64,000 nucleotides of DNA from Coleofasciculus sp. FACHB-1120 (GTDB taxonomy: Bacteria; Cyanobacteriota; Cyanobacteriia; Cyanobacteriales; FACHB-T130): the NCBI RefSeq assembly GCF_014698845.1, contig NZ_JACJTV010000003.1:124001-188000 (forward strand), in the 5' to 3' direction. The position numbers and the translations under genes were made by a program. Below are positions 1 through 8,474 of the stretch, in pieces (position 1 is the stretch's first letter; every line of letters starts with the position of its first letter). The notes beneath the pieces were generated by a model. It was given only the letters and a program-made list of their open reading frames with translations, made no database searches and was not told where the DNA came from.

Positions 1-670
1 CAAATGTCTCGTAATCTTGAGGACTCAGTTGCCCTGCCCAAGAATCGAACATTTGAATGACTTGGGCACCGCTATCAATTTGGTAACGGACGTAAGTCGC
101 GATCGCATCCGCCAATTTACCCAAAAATTGATGCAACATTGTTGGCTCTGAAAAAGCCATACTCTTAATAATTGCGTAGTCTTTCGAGCTTTTGCCCTCA
201 ATCGCATACGCGGCTAGTGTCCAAGGGGCACCCACAAAACCTAAGACAGTTGCCTTATTGCCGACTTCTTGCCGCAATGTCTGCAAAATTTCCCGGATGA
301 AAGGCAGAGATTCCCCAGGTTCTAGAGGATGCAATTTATCAATTTGCTCCTGGCTGCGGATAGGCGGATCGATGACTGGGCCTCGGCTTTCGATGATATC
401 AAAGGGAATACCGAGTCCTGGCAAGGGAGTTAAAATATCAGAAAATAAAATTACTCCGTCTGGCTCAAAGGCACGAAACGGTTGTAGGGAGATTTCGATT
501 GCCAGGTCTACTTTTTCCGAGCGATCGCGGAACGCAGGATACTTATCCCTTAAATCCCGATAAGCTTTCATATATCTACCCGCTTGCCGCATCATCCACA
601 CAGGCGGACGGTCTAAAACTTCCCCACGAGCTGCCCTCAGCAGATACGGATCTTGGGTTGCAACGGTCAT
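1..670 (-). CDS. hemE: Uroporphyrinogen decarboxylase, partial (3' end outside window)
   Basis: HemE decarboxylates the four acetate side chains of uroporphyrinogen III to give coproporphyrinogen III, a cytosolic step shared by haem and chlorophyll synthesis. The minus-strand reading starts at ATG 670 with [17 protein letters not shown] and runs open to the window edge (223 codons). Near the N-terminus it has [14 protein letters not shown], the family signature with the substrate-binding Arg residues. Further on come the [12 protein letters not shown] segment, with the family's conserved Asp, and the [12 protein letters not shown] region. Family members are about 350 residues, so roughly the last third lies beyond base 1. 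Only the truncation is unusual. Assignment is secure; the true 3' end is not visible. Confidence 0.96.
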   Translation of the reverse strand, partial: MTVATQDPYLLRAARGEVLDRPPVWMMRQAGRYMKAYRDLRDKYPAFRDRSEKVDLAIEISLQPFRAFEPDGVILFSDILTPLPGLGIPFDIIESRGPVIDPPIRSQEQIDKLHPLEPGESLPFIREILQTLRQEVGNKATVLGFVGAPWTLAAYAIEGKSSKDYAIIKSMAFSEPTMLHQFLGKLADAIATYVRYQIDSGAQVIQMFDSWAGQLSPQDYETF

Positions 671-815
671 CTACACTTCACCTAAACACTTATTTAAAGG
701 CATTTGTTTAGCTTATCATTGTCGGATTCCCCAAGTTTAGTTTTGCGATCGCTTCTCTTGAGTTTTGCCCGCCACTAGAGAGGCAATTCACTCTAAACCT
801 CTCCATAAGGTATCA

Positions 816-852
816 ACTGCTAGAGACACGGAATTTCCGTGTCTCTAGCAGT
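816..852. repeat. 37-nt perfect palindrome (hairpin)
   Basis: Two 18-nt arms pair perfectly around a single central base at 834; the core arm reads CTGCTAGAGACACGGAA. It lies between the terminator of the downstream-facing gene at 951 and the hemE start. It could be a second terminator, a mobile-type dispersed hairpin, or a site acting on the hemE leader. Confidence 0.6.
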
Positions 853-884
853 CGTCAGCTAGCCTAAGTGCCCCTCCTACACGC

Positions 885-919
885 GAAAAACCCGGCTGCT
901 TGAATCAACCGGGTTTCTC
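885..919 (-). terminator. Rho-independent terminator of the CANPNR-repeat gene
   Basis: On the minus strand an 11-nt arm, GAGAAACCCGG, pairs with its partner (one mismatch) across a 13-nt loop, and a TTTTTC tract lies at the end of the second arm. It sits 32 bases past the stop codon of the gene ending at 951. Confidence 0.75.
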
Positions 920-950
920 TACTGCGTGCCTTTTTAACTAGCTGTTGATG

Positions 951-2168
951 TTATTTGACAATGCAGATGCCACTAATTTCAACGGTGCATCGCGTCGGTT
1001 TCTTAGCCGCATCTAAGTTGCGAGTGGTAGGGTTATAGGTATATTCCCCTGCCTTGAAAACGCGGTTGGGATTGGCACAGTAAGTGTAGGTTTGACCCGA
1101 TTCGGTAAAGTTCACGACCACCAAAGAATTCTTTGCTGGAGGACAGCTATCCAAAACCGTCAAGCCATACTCATTACGCAACAGTTGGCTTCTTTGATCG
1201 TTCGCTGTCGGTTGAGTAGGATTTTGAGCAGTCGTTGTTTTCGGCTTTAAGTCACCACTGCTAATGTCAAAGGTGTACGCTCCTGCTTTGACAAGGCGGT
1301 TAGGATTGGCACAGTAATTGTACGTTTGACCGTATTCGGTAAACGTGACAACGACTAAAGAAGTTTTTACTTCCGGACAGGTATCCAGAACCCTCAACCC
1401 ATACTCATTAAGCAGAGCTTGTTTCCGAGGATCATTTTGAGGTGGAGTTTGAGCCGGTGGATTTTGGGCAACATTCCCAAGCCGGATCTCATTGCTGCTA
1501 ACGTCATACCGATATTCGCCTGCTTTAATATTGCGGTTAGGATTGGCACAGTAGGTATAGTTTTGACCGTATTCGGGGAAGGTAACAACAACAACATTAC
1601 TCCTTACCGCCGGACAGTTTTCTAGGACTCTTAATCCATATTCATCTTCTAGAAATTTTTGTCGCGCATCTTTTTGACCGGAGGGAGTTTGAGCTGGTGG
1701 ATTTTGGGAAGTTGGTGTCTGGCTAATCCCGGAAATCGAAAGCGTGTACCTCCCCCTGGTGTTGTTCTTACCCAACACGCGCAGTTTATATTCTCCAGTC
1801 GTCGGCACTCGATACCGCAGCAAACCCGATCGGTCATCGTAGGCAACCTGCGCCCCCGTTTGCGAGGAAACAAGAACTAGGATCGGCAGAAGAGTACTAC
1901 CGTCTTCTACATCAACAGCCGCAATCACTGCATCGCCTTGTTTGGCGTTAAACAGGAATTCCTCACCATAGGCTCTCTGGACAGGAGTTCCCCTTAGAGA
2001 TTGGTTTCTAAAGGTGAAGTTGGGAGAGCTGGTACGGATGAACCCATTAACGTTTTCACCATTTTTTATTGCAGTTGCTGCTCCAGCGATATCAGCAATC
2101 CCTGTAAACATCATCCCAGCGACAGCTACACTCGCCGCAACCCTATTGACAAATTTACGACCCATCAT
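951..2168 (-). CDS. Secreted protein: PPC-like domain plus three CANPNR repeats
   Basis: I do not recognise a named function. Residues 1-30 look like a signal peptide (hydrophobic run ending near AGAA), so export is likely. Residues 65-150 resemble a bacterial pre-peptidase C-terminal (PPC) beta-sandwich, with G-E-Y-x-L-R-V and G-R-Y-T-L-S-I strands. After Pro/Gln-rich linkers come three copies of a repeat at about residues 176-230, 255-307 and 333-386, period 78-79. Each starts EYGLxVL, has a Cys, then VVVxF, GQxYxYCANPNR and KAGxYxY. The two Cys of every repeat are exactly 22 residues apart (185/207, 264/286, 342/364), which suggests one disulfide per repeat. Two more Cys lie near the C-terminus. 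ATG 2168 is followed by a second ATG at 2165. A terminator follows the gene. Confidence 0.8.
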   Translation of the reverse strand: MMGRKFVNRVAASVAVAGMMFTGIADIAGAATAIKNGENVNGFIRTSSPNFTFRNQSLRGTPVQRAYGEEFLFNAKQGDAVIAAVDVEDGSTLLPILVLVSSQTGAQVAYDDRSGLLRYRVPTTGEYKLRVLGKNNTRGRYTLSISGISQTPTSQNPPAQTPSGQKDARQKFLEDEYGLRVLENCPAVRSNVVVVTFPEYGQNYTYCANPNRNIKAGEYRYDVSSNEIRLGNVAQNPPAQTPPQNDPRKQALLNEYGLRVLDTCPEVKTSLVVVTFTEYGQTYNYCANPNRLVKAGAYTFDISSGDLKPKTTTAQNPTQPTANDQRSQLLRNEYGLTVLDSCPPAKNSLVVVNFTESGQTYTYCANPNRVFKAGEYTYNPTTRNLDAAKKPTRCTVEISGICIVK

Positions 2169-2320
2169 GGTAGACCCGTTTTCCTACAAACAAGAACTGC
2201 TTCCTTGTGTTTGGACAGATGATATCCATCCAGAGTTCCCAGCGTCCAGGCACACCAAACTTTTCAAGCCGGTTTAAAACGCCTGCTCAACTGACGCAAT
2301 CCAGAAGCGCTTAAGTATTA

Positions 2321-3262
2321 TTACTTGGTAGAGAATAAACTTAAACTGCCGCGATCTGCATCTAACTGAGCGGGGATTCCTAAAGGTAAAGCTGCATTAG
2401 GGCCATCGTGACCAAAGGGCAGATTGGAGACAATGGGAATGCTAAGACTCCCTAAGCGATCGCGCAAGACTTCTTCCACTGTCAAGCTAGAAATGTTCGG
2501 CGGAGCTTCGCAGCGACTAAAGCGCCCCAAGGCAATGCCTTTGACTTTCTCAAAAGCCCCTGTCATTCGCCACTGCGTTAACATTCGGTCAATGCGGTAG
2601 GGAGCCTCAGTCACATCTTCCAAAGCGAGAATGACGCCTGCTAACGGGGGCTGTACGGGCGTGTTCAAAAAATGCGTGGCTACGGTCAGATTGCCGGGGA
2701 TTAAGATGCCGCTGACCTTACCGCCGCCCCAGCCGACTCCTTTCAAGGGTTCTAGGGGGCGACCTTCCACGCAGTCAAACAGCCGCTGAATCGACCACTC
2801 TGGCTCCGCTGACAGGGTGGTTAGCAAGGGGCCATGAACCCCTGCAATGCCAACTTTACTGAGGCTCCACAGCAAGCCAGTGGCATCAGAAAAGCCGATT
2901 AGCCATTTGGGAGTGCTGCGTAAAAAATCTCCGATTTTCTTTGTCTGTTCTCTACCCTGCCAAGACCAATCTTCTAGCAAGCGGGCGCTACCATAACCGC
3001 CTCTAGCACAGAGAATGCCTTTACATTCAGGGTTTTTCCAAGCGTCTGCGAGGTGTTGGCGGCGGCTTTCATCGCTACCCGCAAGGTAGCCCCACCGTTC
3101 CTCAACGCCACTGCTAATTTCGACTTGATAGCCGCGCGATCGCCATATTTCCACACCTTTGTGGAACGCTTCTAGTTCTCGCAAGGCACCACTGGGAGCA
3201 ATGACTCGCAGCAAATCCCCAGTTTGCAAAGGCGGCGGTAGTTGACACTCGGAAAAATCCAA
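2321..3262 (-). CDS. LD-carboxypeptidase, S66 family
   Basis: S66 peptidases cut the L,D bond in tetrapeptide stems during murein recycling; the MccF branch cleaves microcin C-like peptides. The protein has the N-terminal LRVIAPSGALRE nucleotide-like fold start, the CARGGYGSARLLE segment, and the Ser-Glu-His triad in the usual contexts: Ser125 in GFSDATG, Glu215 in ALEDVTE and His285 in FGHDGPN. Length (313) is normal. The only start in this frame near the N-terminus is TTG 3262, because an in-frame TGA lies three codons upstream; no strong ribosome site is visible, so the start is less certain than the product. It lies 19 bases downstream of the glycosyltransferase gene, so the two are probably co-transcribed. 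LdcA-type murein recycling is the default reading. Confidence 0.9.
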   Translation of the reverse strand: MDFSECQLPPPLQTGDLLRVIAPSGALRELEAFHKGVEIWRSRGYQVEISSGVEERWGYLAGSDESRRQHLADAWKNPECKGILCARGGYGSARLLEDWSWQGREQTKKIGDFLRSTPKWLIGFSDATGLLWSLSKVGIAGVHGPLLTTLSAEPEWSIQRLFDCVEGRPLEPLKGVGWGGGKVSGILIPGNLTVATHFLNTPVQPPLAGVILALEDVTEAPYRIDRMLTQWRMTGAFEKVKGIALGRFSRCEAPPNISSLTVEEVLRDRLGSLSIPIVSNLPFGHDGPNAALPLGIPAQLDADRGSLSLFSTK

Positions 3263-3281
3263 AATTTTTCAGGTTTAAGTT

Positions 3282-4370
3282 TTAATTTTGCAAGATATCT
3301 CGAAACCATTCTTCCATGCGATCGCCCAATGCTTCCAGAGAATATTCTGCTTCGGCTTGTTGGCGGCACGTATAACGGTCAAGTTTATTAATGCGTCCAA
3401 TTGCCTCTACCAAGCCCTTCACGCTATCCGGTTCCACCAAAAAGCCCGTCTTCCCATCCTGAATAATTTCAGTCGGGCCACCTCTGGAATAAGAAATCAC
3501 CGGCACCCCACAAGCAAGCGCCTCAATCACCACATTGCCAAACGCTTCCACCCAGCGAGGCGTCATCAACAACGCCCGACACTTGCCTAGATGCTGTTGC
3601 AGTTCGGATGTGGTGAAAAATCCCGCATATTCTACAGGAGCATCCGGATAATCTTGACAAATTTGCTCCCAATATGCACTGTCTTGCATTTTGCCGAAAA
3701 TTTTGAGGGGAATACCAGTAATTTTGGCAGCGGCAACGGCATCCTCTAAACCTTTTTCTGGGGCAATCCGACCCACCCAAGCCAAGCAGGATGAGGGTTC
3801 TGGGCAAAATTGATAAAGTGATAAATCTAGACCACTTCCAAGAATTCGATATTGCGACGGACTGGGAAACGTTTCTGCCTGTGTCAATGTGTAGACGCCA
3901 ACCGTACCGGGAAACTGAACGGCAATCTGTTCCACGATGCGATCCATCGCTGCCGAGAGAGAACCCATACTCACGAAATGCGCGATCGCTCGATTAAAAA
4001 ATGGCGTTAGATAGAACGGTAGCCAATCATAGGCAATGTTGAAAATCAGATCGTAGTCAGTTTGGACTTGCCGCGCATAATCCCACATATTGCCCAGCAC
4101 AGAATTCTCCGGCATCACAATCGGGGCACTTCGTCCTTGAGTCTGAGCCGTCGTCTGGAGTTCTCCAGCAATTTCGACAATTGGAATATCTCCCAGCAGA
4201 GAGCCTTGGGGAGCCACAATTTTTAGGGTATGTCCCCGCCGGAGCATCTCTTGAGCAATGTTGAGTAGGGTTAGTTCTACGCCACCCCCCAACCCCGTGC
4301 CGAGAGCGCCCACCGAGGTTGAGAGCAACAACAGTTTCACTGGACGATGCAAGATGGACAACTTTGGCAC
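3282..4370 (-). CDS. GT4 glycosyltransferase, possibly tetrahydrobiopterin glucosyltransferase
   Basis: This is a cytosolic GT-B (family 4) retaining glycosyltransferase. The N-terminal domain opens with VKLLLLSTSVGALGTG and GGGVELTLLNIA. The C-terminal domain has WVGRIAPEKGLEDA (donor-side start) and EAFGNVVIEALACGVPVI, which carries the E-x7-E motif of GT4 enzymes. The glycine-rich opening and overall length resemble cyanobacterial UDP-glucose:tetrahydrobiopterin alpha-glucosyltransferases, which make pteridine glycosides. I rate that as likely but unproven, because GT4 substrates cannot be read from sequence. The start is GTG 4370; a second GTG at 4340 would begin exactly at VKLLLL. The stop is close to the S66 peptidase gene. 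No pterin synthesis gene is nearby to support the substrate. Confidence 0.85.
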   Translation of the reverse strand: MPKLSILHRPVKLLLLSTSVGALGTGLGGGVELTLLNIAQEMLRRGHTLKIVAPQGSLLGDIPIVEIAGELQTTAQTQGRSAPIVMPENSVLGNMWDYARQVQTDYDLIFNIAYDWLPFYLTPFFNRAIAHFVSMGSLSAAMDRIVEQIAVQFPGTVGVYTLTQAETFPSPSQYRILGSGLDLSLYQFCPEPSSCLAWVGRIAPEKGLEDAVAAAKITGIPLKIFGKMQDSAYWEQICQDYPDAPVEYAGFFTTSELQQHLGKCRALLMTPRWVEAFGNVVIEALACGVPVISYSRGGPTEIIQDGKTGFLVEPDSVKGLVEAIGRINKLDRYTCRQQAEAEYSLEALGDRMEEWFRDILQN

Positions 4371-4415
4371 TCTAAACGATAAACAATGAATTTAAACTCT
4401 TGTAAAGACGCCGAT

Positions 4416-5732
4416 TTAACGGTTTTCTGATTCCTCTGGCGGATGATTAGAAGAATTTTGGGAATTTGGCAAAGCGGGCAAATTATTATCCGTGCCAGGA
4501 TTCAAGCGAAGCCGATTTAACTGCCCTATTGCCCACCGCGCTGTTTCCTGAACCTCGGAATCCCGATCTTCAGCAGCGTGACGCAATAAATTACTGACTT
4601 GACCGATCGTGTCATAAATTCTCGTCAAATCCCGAATTGCATTTTTGCGAACATCAGGGTTTTCATCTTGCAACGAGATCGCGAGTGCCCGGTTCATCGG
4701 TTTGAGGGTACGGGTGCCAATTTGCGACAGCGCCTCTAAGATTAAACCGCGCTGCTGAGAATCCGAGTCGATCATTAGATCCACCAAGGGCTGAATTGCT
4801 CTAGAGTCGCCGCATTGTGCCAGCTCCCAGATCGCCTTGCGTCGTTTTGTCGGATCGGCTCCCTGTAAATCTTTAATTAATTCATTAACAATGTCAATTT
4901 TGGGGAGGCGAGTGGTTTCTCCTATCGCTTTTGCCTCGTTGCTTCGCAGCCGCGCTAACGGCTTCGCTTCGCTAACTCCTTCGGTTGACTTTTGTGAGGT
5001 TGTTCTCCCGTCTAAATTGCTTTTTTCTAAGTTGCTTGTTTCTGAAAAGGTTAAAGCAGAGGCATGATAGCCGTTATTGCCATTTTCATTTTCTATCGGG
5101 TGAGCATGGATATCTGCGGGGTGATTGGCATCTTTAGGGTCTTCGTAGCTCCTTTCATCTGCTAGTTCATCAGATTCAGGCTCTAGCTCCTCCTCTCTGT
5201 TGAGATTGCCTAACCATTTCAGCAAGAAGTATACTCCTAACCCGACACCAGCAGACGCTGCCGTTAAGCCTAATAACCACCAGAGCCGGTTTGCTCCAGA
5301 ACTCGCTTTAGCCGCCTTAGGTTTTGGAGTGGGAGCGGGGGAAGATTTTGCGGCTTCAGCTGCCTGAATGCGCTCTTGAGTCGTAGAACCAGCCACTCCG
5401 TCAGGCGTTAAACCAACAGATGTTTGAAATTTAGAGACAGCAACTGCTGTCGTTCGCCCATAAGCACCATCTACAGCCCCGTTGTAGTGTCCCAAACTCT
5501 TCAGTGACTTTTGAAGTTCTGCGACTTCAACGCCTTGAGAGCCTACTGTGAGGAGGGGCAAATTCTTGTTAGCGGCTGGGGAACTCGACTGAGCCAGTTT
5601 TAAGGATACGGGAAAACTGGGGGGGGAAGTCGCGATCGCTAGCGGAAATCCTGTGGAATTCTTGCCCGAATTGGGGGTAAAGCCCAGACAAATAACCCAG
5701 GTAACTAGAAGCAATGTGGAGCGGTAGAGCAT
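4416..5732 (-). CDS. Peptidoglycan-binding, single-TM, HEAT-repeat protein
   Basis: This is a modular envelope protein of unknown role. Residues 1-18 form a signal sequence or anchor. Residues 60-122 are a PG_binding_1 domain (GSQGVEVAELQKSL, then GAVDGAYGRTTAVAVSKFQ). A Pro/Ala linker leads to a transmembrane helix at about 150-172 (WWLLGLTAASAGVG and following). After an acidic low-complexity stretch, residues 284-415 contain HEAT/PBS-lyase-type helical repeats (RRKAIWELAQCGDSRAIQPL; DVRKNAIRDL; EVQETARWAIGQL). The layout places the murein-binding part outside and the HEAT scaffold inside the cytoplasmic membrane, so it could link wall state to a cytosolic partner. Residues 252-266 are encoded by an inserted palindromic repeat. 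ATG 5732 is a clear start. Confidence 0.82.
   Translation of the reverse strand: MLYRSTLLLVTWVICLGFTPNSGKNSTGFPLAIATSPPSFPVSLKLAQSSSPAANKNLPLLTVGSQGVEVAELQKSLKSLGHYNGAVDGAYGRTTAVAVSKFQTSVGLTPDGVAGSTTQERIQAAEAAKSSPAPTPKPKAAKASSGANRLWWLLGLTAASAGVGLGVYFLLKWLGNLNREEELEPESDELADERSYEDPKDANHPADIHAHPIENENGNNGYHASALTFSETSNLEKSNLDGRTTSQKSTEGVSEAKPLARLRSNEAKAIGETTRLPKIDIVNELIKDLQGADPTKRRKAIWELAQCGDSRAIQPLVDLMIDSDSQQRGLILEALSQIGTRTLKPMNRALAISLQDENPDVRKNAIRDLTRIYDTIGQVSNLLRHAAEDRDSEVQETARWAIGQLNRLRLNPGTDNNLPALPNSQNSSNHPPEESENR
4938..4977. repeat. Palindromic GTTAGCG-type dispersed repeat inside a CDS
   Basis: On the minus strand the motif GTTAGCG occurs twice, separated by a GAAGC-rich spacer, and AGCCG-loop-CGGCT forms a hairpin at the second copy. 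The composition matches the small GC-rich palindromic repeats scattered through cyanobacterial genomes. It is in frame and encodes residues about 252-266 of the HEAT protein, in a linker. Confidence 0.6.
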
Positions 5733-5970
5733 AGTTTTCGGGAAACCTGTCTAAGTGAATACAACCAGACAAGATCCTTTGCTGATAATTTTCTGCTTAG
5801 CTTCTAGTACCAGCATGAAGTTATAAGTTCTAAATAGTTAGCGAGCTTTTCATCCGGATTTTTTGGGCGATTAGCTCTGGAAGAGAGTGTAAATATTGCG
5901 CTGATCATAGCAGAAAGTTTCAACTCGCTCTCAATCTTAGCCGTTCGCTTGTCTGCTATCCTATTCATTT

Positions 5971-7089
5971 CTACCGATTTTGCCAAATCTCAGCTTCAGC
6001 TTCTTTCGCTTGTATCGGTAGCGATTGATAGGGTAATGGCTCGGATGGCTCTAACAAGGAAATTTGCTCGGTTTTGCTTTCTTCTGTCACCCTTGTTTCG
6101 CTAGATGTAGCGGATCGCCCAAAGCGCAGGATTTGCCAACGCACCTTTTCGGCTATCTTCTCTCGCTGATTAATGAGATAGATACTGACCAGGGTAAAAC
6201 TCACTCCCAGCCATTGCAGAGGGCTAAGGACTTCAGCCAAAATCAGATTGCCAAACACCAGGGCAAACACAGGTGTCAAAAAGGTGAGGGAGCTGAGACT
6301 GGTGAGATTGCCGCTAGAGGCAAAGTAGAAGAATAAACCATAAGCGATCGCGCTGCCAAATACGGCTGCGTAGCTCAACGCTATCCAGCCAGACGAATTT
6401 AGATGTACCCATTGCTCCGATTCCCACAGTCCTGAGAGTACAAATAAAGGCAGTCCGCCCAAAATCATGTGCCAGCCAGTTGCCATCACCGGATCGGCAT
6501 ACTGACAAACGAAGCGAATCAGCACTGTTCCGACAGCCATCGACAGCGCCGCCAGCAGCATCAGCCATTCCCCACTTTCAAATAAGTGCGTGAAGCTAAA
6601 CGAGCCAGCGATCGCGTTGCCGTGGAAGAGATTGATAATCCACTCATTCGGCAAGCCAATTAAACTAATCCCCAGCACTCCTAATGCCAACCCCAGCCAG
6701 CCCCACAGTCCAATGGTTTCTCCAAACAACCAACAAGACAGCAAAGCCACGGCTAGGGGTTGAGAGTCAATCATCACTGAACCCAACCCCGCGCCCGTCC
6801 GCACTAATCCAAAGGCTAAAAAGCCTTGAAACAAAGCGCCATCAACCAAGGCAAACAAGCTAATCCATAGCCATGCCCGAACGCCTTTGGGTTGAGGTTT
6901 CCCCATTAAAAAGGCAGCCAGTAATACCAATACCCCGGCAGGCACCAACCGGATACCAGCCATGAACAGGGGCGTTGTGTTTGGGATAACACCCTTCATT
7001 GCTACCATCGCTGTTCCCCACAAGAAAAAGGGGGCAATCAGCAGCAAGGGTGCCAACGGAATTTTGGATTCTGTGAGTTTTAGCTGCAT
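5971..7089 (-). CDS. EamA-family (DMT) transporter
   Basis: This is an inner-membrane permease of the drug/metabolite transporter superfamily. About ten hydrophobic helices are arranged as two EamA halves; the first contains PFFLWGTAMVAMKGV and the second ends in FGNLILAEVLSPLQWLGVSFTLVSIYLI, the usual end of an EamA repeat. A polar tail of about 60 residues follows, probably cytosolic. Substrate cannot be told from sequence; EamA members export amino acids, metabolites or nucleotides. An upstream in-frame ATG exists at 7182, but ATG 7089 has an AAAGGA Shine-Dalgarno (7100-7095) at good spacing and begins just ahead of the first helix, so I prefer it (372 residues). It stands alone, with 467 bases of non-coding sequence between it and sppA. 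Confidence 0.88.
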   Translation of the reverse strand: MQLKLTESKIPLAPLLLIAPFFLWGTAMVAMKGVIPNTTPLFMAGIRLVPAGVLVLLAAFLMGKPQPKGVRAWLWISLFALVDGALFQGFLAFGLVRTGAGLGSVMIDSQPLAVALLSCWLFGETIGLWGWLGLALGVLGISLIGLPNEWIINLFHGNAIAGSFSFTHLFESGEWLMLLAALSMAVGTVLIRFVCQYADPVMATGWHMILGGLPLFVLSGLWESEQWVHLNSSGWIALSYAAVFGSAIAYGLFFYFASSGNLTSLSSLTFLTPVFALVFGNLILAEVLSPLQWLGVSFTLVSIYLINQREKIAEKVRWQILRFGRSATSSETRVTEESKTEQISLLEPSEPLPYQSLPIQAKEAEAEIWQNR

Positions 7090-7556
7090 AAAAGTCCTTT
7101 GTAGGCGTACATAACAGAGCCAAATCACCGCTTCTATAGGGGGCAAGTCATCGCGAGTTGCCCTTCCGGGAGGTGCAAGCAAGAATCTACAATTTAGAAC
7201 TTAGCCGCAACCGGATTTCTCGAAAATTTTCCGGTTTCTTGCTCTTTTTCTGGCTGGTTGCGCGTTTATTTACTTAATTGTACTTAATATGTAGTTCTGT
7301 TAAGGCGCTTTGGCAAATTGTTGGGATGCCGACAAAAGGGTAAGTTTTTACTTGTAAGTACCTGTTAAATTCGGGGAGCTAGGGAAAACCTTCTTTCTGA
7401 TAAGCTTTCAGGCTTCACCCGCAAGCCAACGAAACCGATGCAGATCGTGCAAACTAGAGAAAGAGCCAGCATTCCTAGGGAAACATTTACTGTTTTGCAG
7501 GATTTGCTTCCTTCTCTAATTCGCTCATTCATTCACGATTCATCGCTTGCCTGCTC
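7090..7556. other. Divergent intergenic region (transporter / sppA)
   Basis: 467 bases hold the promoters of two divergent genes. It is AT-rich around 7260-7300, with a TTAATAT tract near 7284-7290, and carries a short imperfect inverted repeat, TACTTGTAAGTA, at 7349-7360. I see no RNA gene or credible small ORF. Confidence 0.5.
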
Positions 7557-8378
7557 ATGATCTGGCCTTTTCAGCCTAAGTTTCGTAAACAAATTGCTCG
7601 GATTGAAGTGACTGGTGCGATTGGCAGTACTACCCGAAAACAAGTTCTAGAAAGCCTGAAAACGGTTGAAGAACGAAAGTTTCCAGCTTTACTGCTACGC
7701 ATTGATAGTCCTGGTGGTACGGTCGGGGATTCTCAAGAAATCTATGAAGCCCTGACTCGCCTGCAAAAAAAGGTGAAAATTGTTGCCAGCTTTGGCAATA
7801 TCTCCGCATCTGGAGGAGTCTACATCGGGATGGGAGCCGAACACATTGTTTCCAACCCAGGCACAATTACTGGCAGTATCGGTGTAATTCTCCGGGGAAA
7901 CAACCTGGAGCGCTTGCTAGAAAAGATTGGTGTTTCTTTCAAGGTGATCAAATCCGGTCCTTATAAAGATATTCTGGCTTTTGACCGGGAACTCACCGAG
8001 CCGGAAAAGAATATTCTCCAAGACCTGATTGACATCAGTTATCAGCAATTTGTGCAAACGGTTGCTGAGGCTCGGAAGCTGACAACCGAAATGGTTAAAA
8101 GTTTTGCCGATGGTCGCATTTTCACAGGTCAACAAGCTTTAGAACTGGGGGTTGTTGACCGGCTCGGTACTGAGGAAGATGCCCGCCGTTGGGCTGCGGA
8201 ACTGGTCGGTCTCGATCCCGAAAAAACGAAGTGTTACACCCTGGAAGAACGCAAACCTTTCTGGAATCGTGTGGTATCGAGCAGAGTTCAGGGGGCATCT
8301 AGTCTATCAGCTGGGATAGACTGGTTAGAATTTGAACTTTCTACCAGTGGTCAACCGTTGTGGCTTTACCGACCCTAG
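7557..8378 (+). CDS. sppA: Signal peptide peptidase SppA, short form
   Basis: SppA is a Ser/Lys-dyad protease of the inner membrane or thylakoid face that degrades leftover signal peptides. At 273 residues this is the single-domain form, like Bacillus SppA, not the duplicated E. coli type. Visible hallmarks are RIDSPGGTVGDSQEIY, NISASGGVYIGMGA with the nucleophile Ser85, SNPGTITGSIGVI, and KSGPYKDI with the general-base Lys137; the 52-residue Ser-Lys spacing is that expected for the short form. There is little hydrophobic N-terminus (MIWPFQPKFRKQ), so membrane attachment would be peripheral. It is followed on the same strand by aroH after about 95 bases containing an AT-rich inverted repeat, so co-transcription is possible but not required. 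Confidence 0.93.
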   Translation: MIWPFQPKFRKQIARIEVTGAIGSTTRKQVLESLKTVEERKFPALLLRIDSPGGTVGDSQEIYEALTRLQKKVKIVASFGNISASGGVYIGMGAEHIVSNPGTITGSIGVILRGNNLERLLEKIGVSFKVIKSGPYKDILAFDRELTEPEKNILQDLIDISYQQFVQTVAEARKLTTEMVKSFADGRIFTGQQALELGVVDRLGTEEDARRWAAELVGLDPEKTKCYTLEERKPFWNRVVSSRVQGASSLSAGIDWLEFELSTSGQPLWLYRP

Positions 8379-8386
8379 TATGAAGT

Positions 8387-8437
8387 TTAGATTTTAGATT
8401 ATAGATGATTTAGATGATTCTGAAATCCAAAATCTAA
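8387..8437. repeat. AT-rich inverted repeat after sppA
   Basis: TTAGATTTTAGATT (8387-8400) pairs with AATCCAAAATCTAA (8424-8437) with one mismatch. Such AGATTTTAGATT hairpins are scattered in cyanobacterial intergenic DNA; here it could act as a weak terminator. Confidence 0.5.
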
Positions 8438-8474
8438 GATTCAAAATCCCAATTATAAAATGGAGGATGCTTGC

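Noticed and set aside
2001-2277. Plus-strand ORFs opposite the signal-peptide end of the CANPNR-repeat gene
   Set aside because: Antisense to a well-supported gene, without motifs or ribosome sites.
5804-5986. 60-residue minus-strand ORF after the EamA gene
   Set aside because: It overlaps the 3' end of the EamA gene, has no ribosome site and no recognisable family pattern.
8120-8474. sppA and aroH as one operon with a shared function
   Set aside because: Same strand, but an AT-rich inverted repeat and a gap of about 95 bases separate them and the functions are unrelated; adjacency alone does not support a link.
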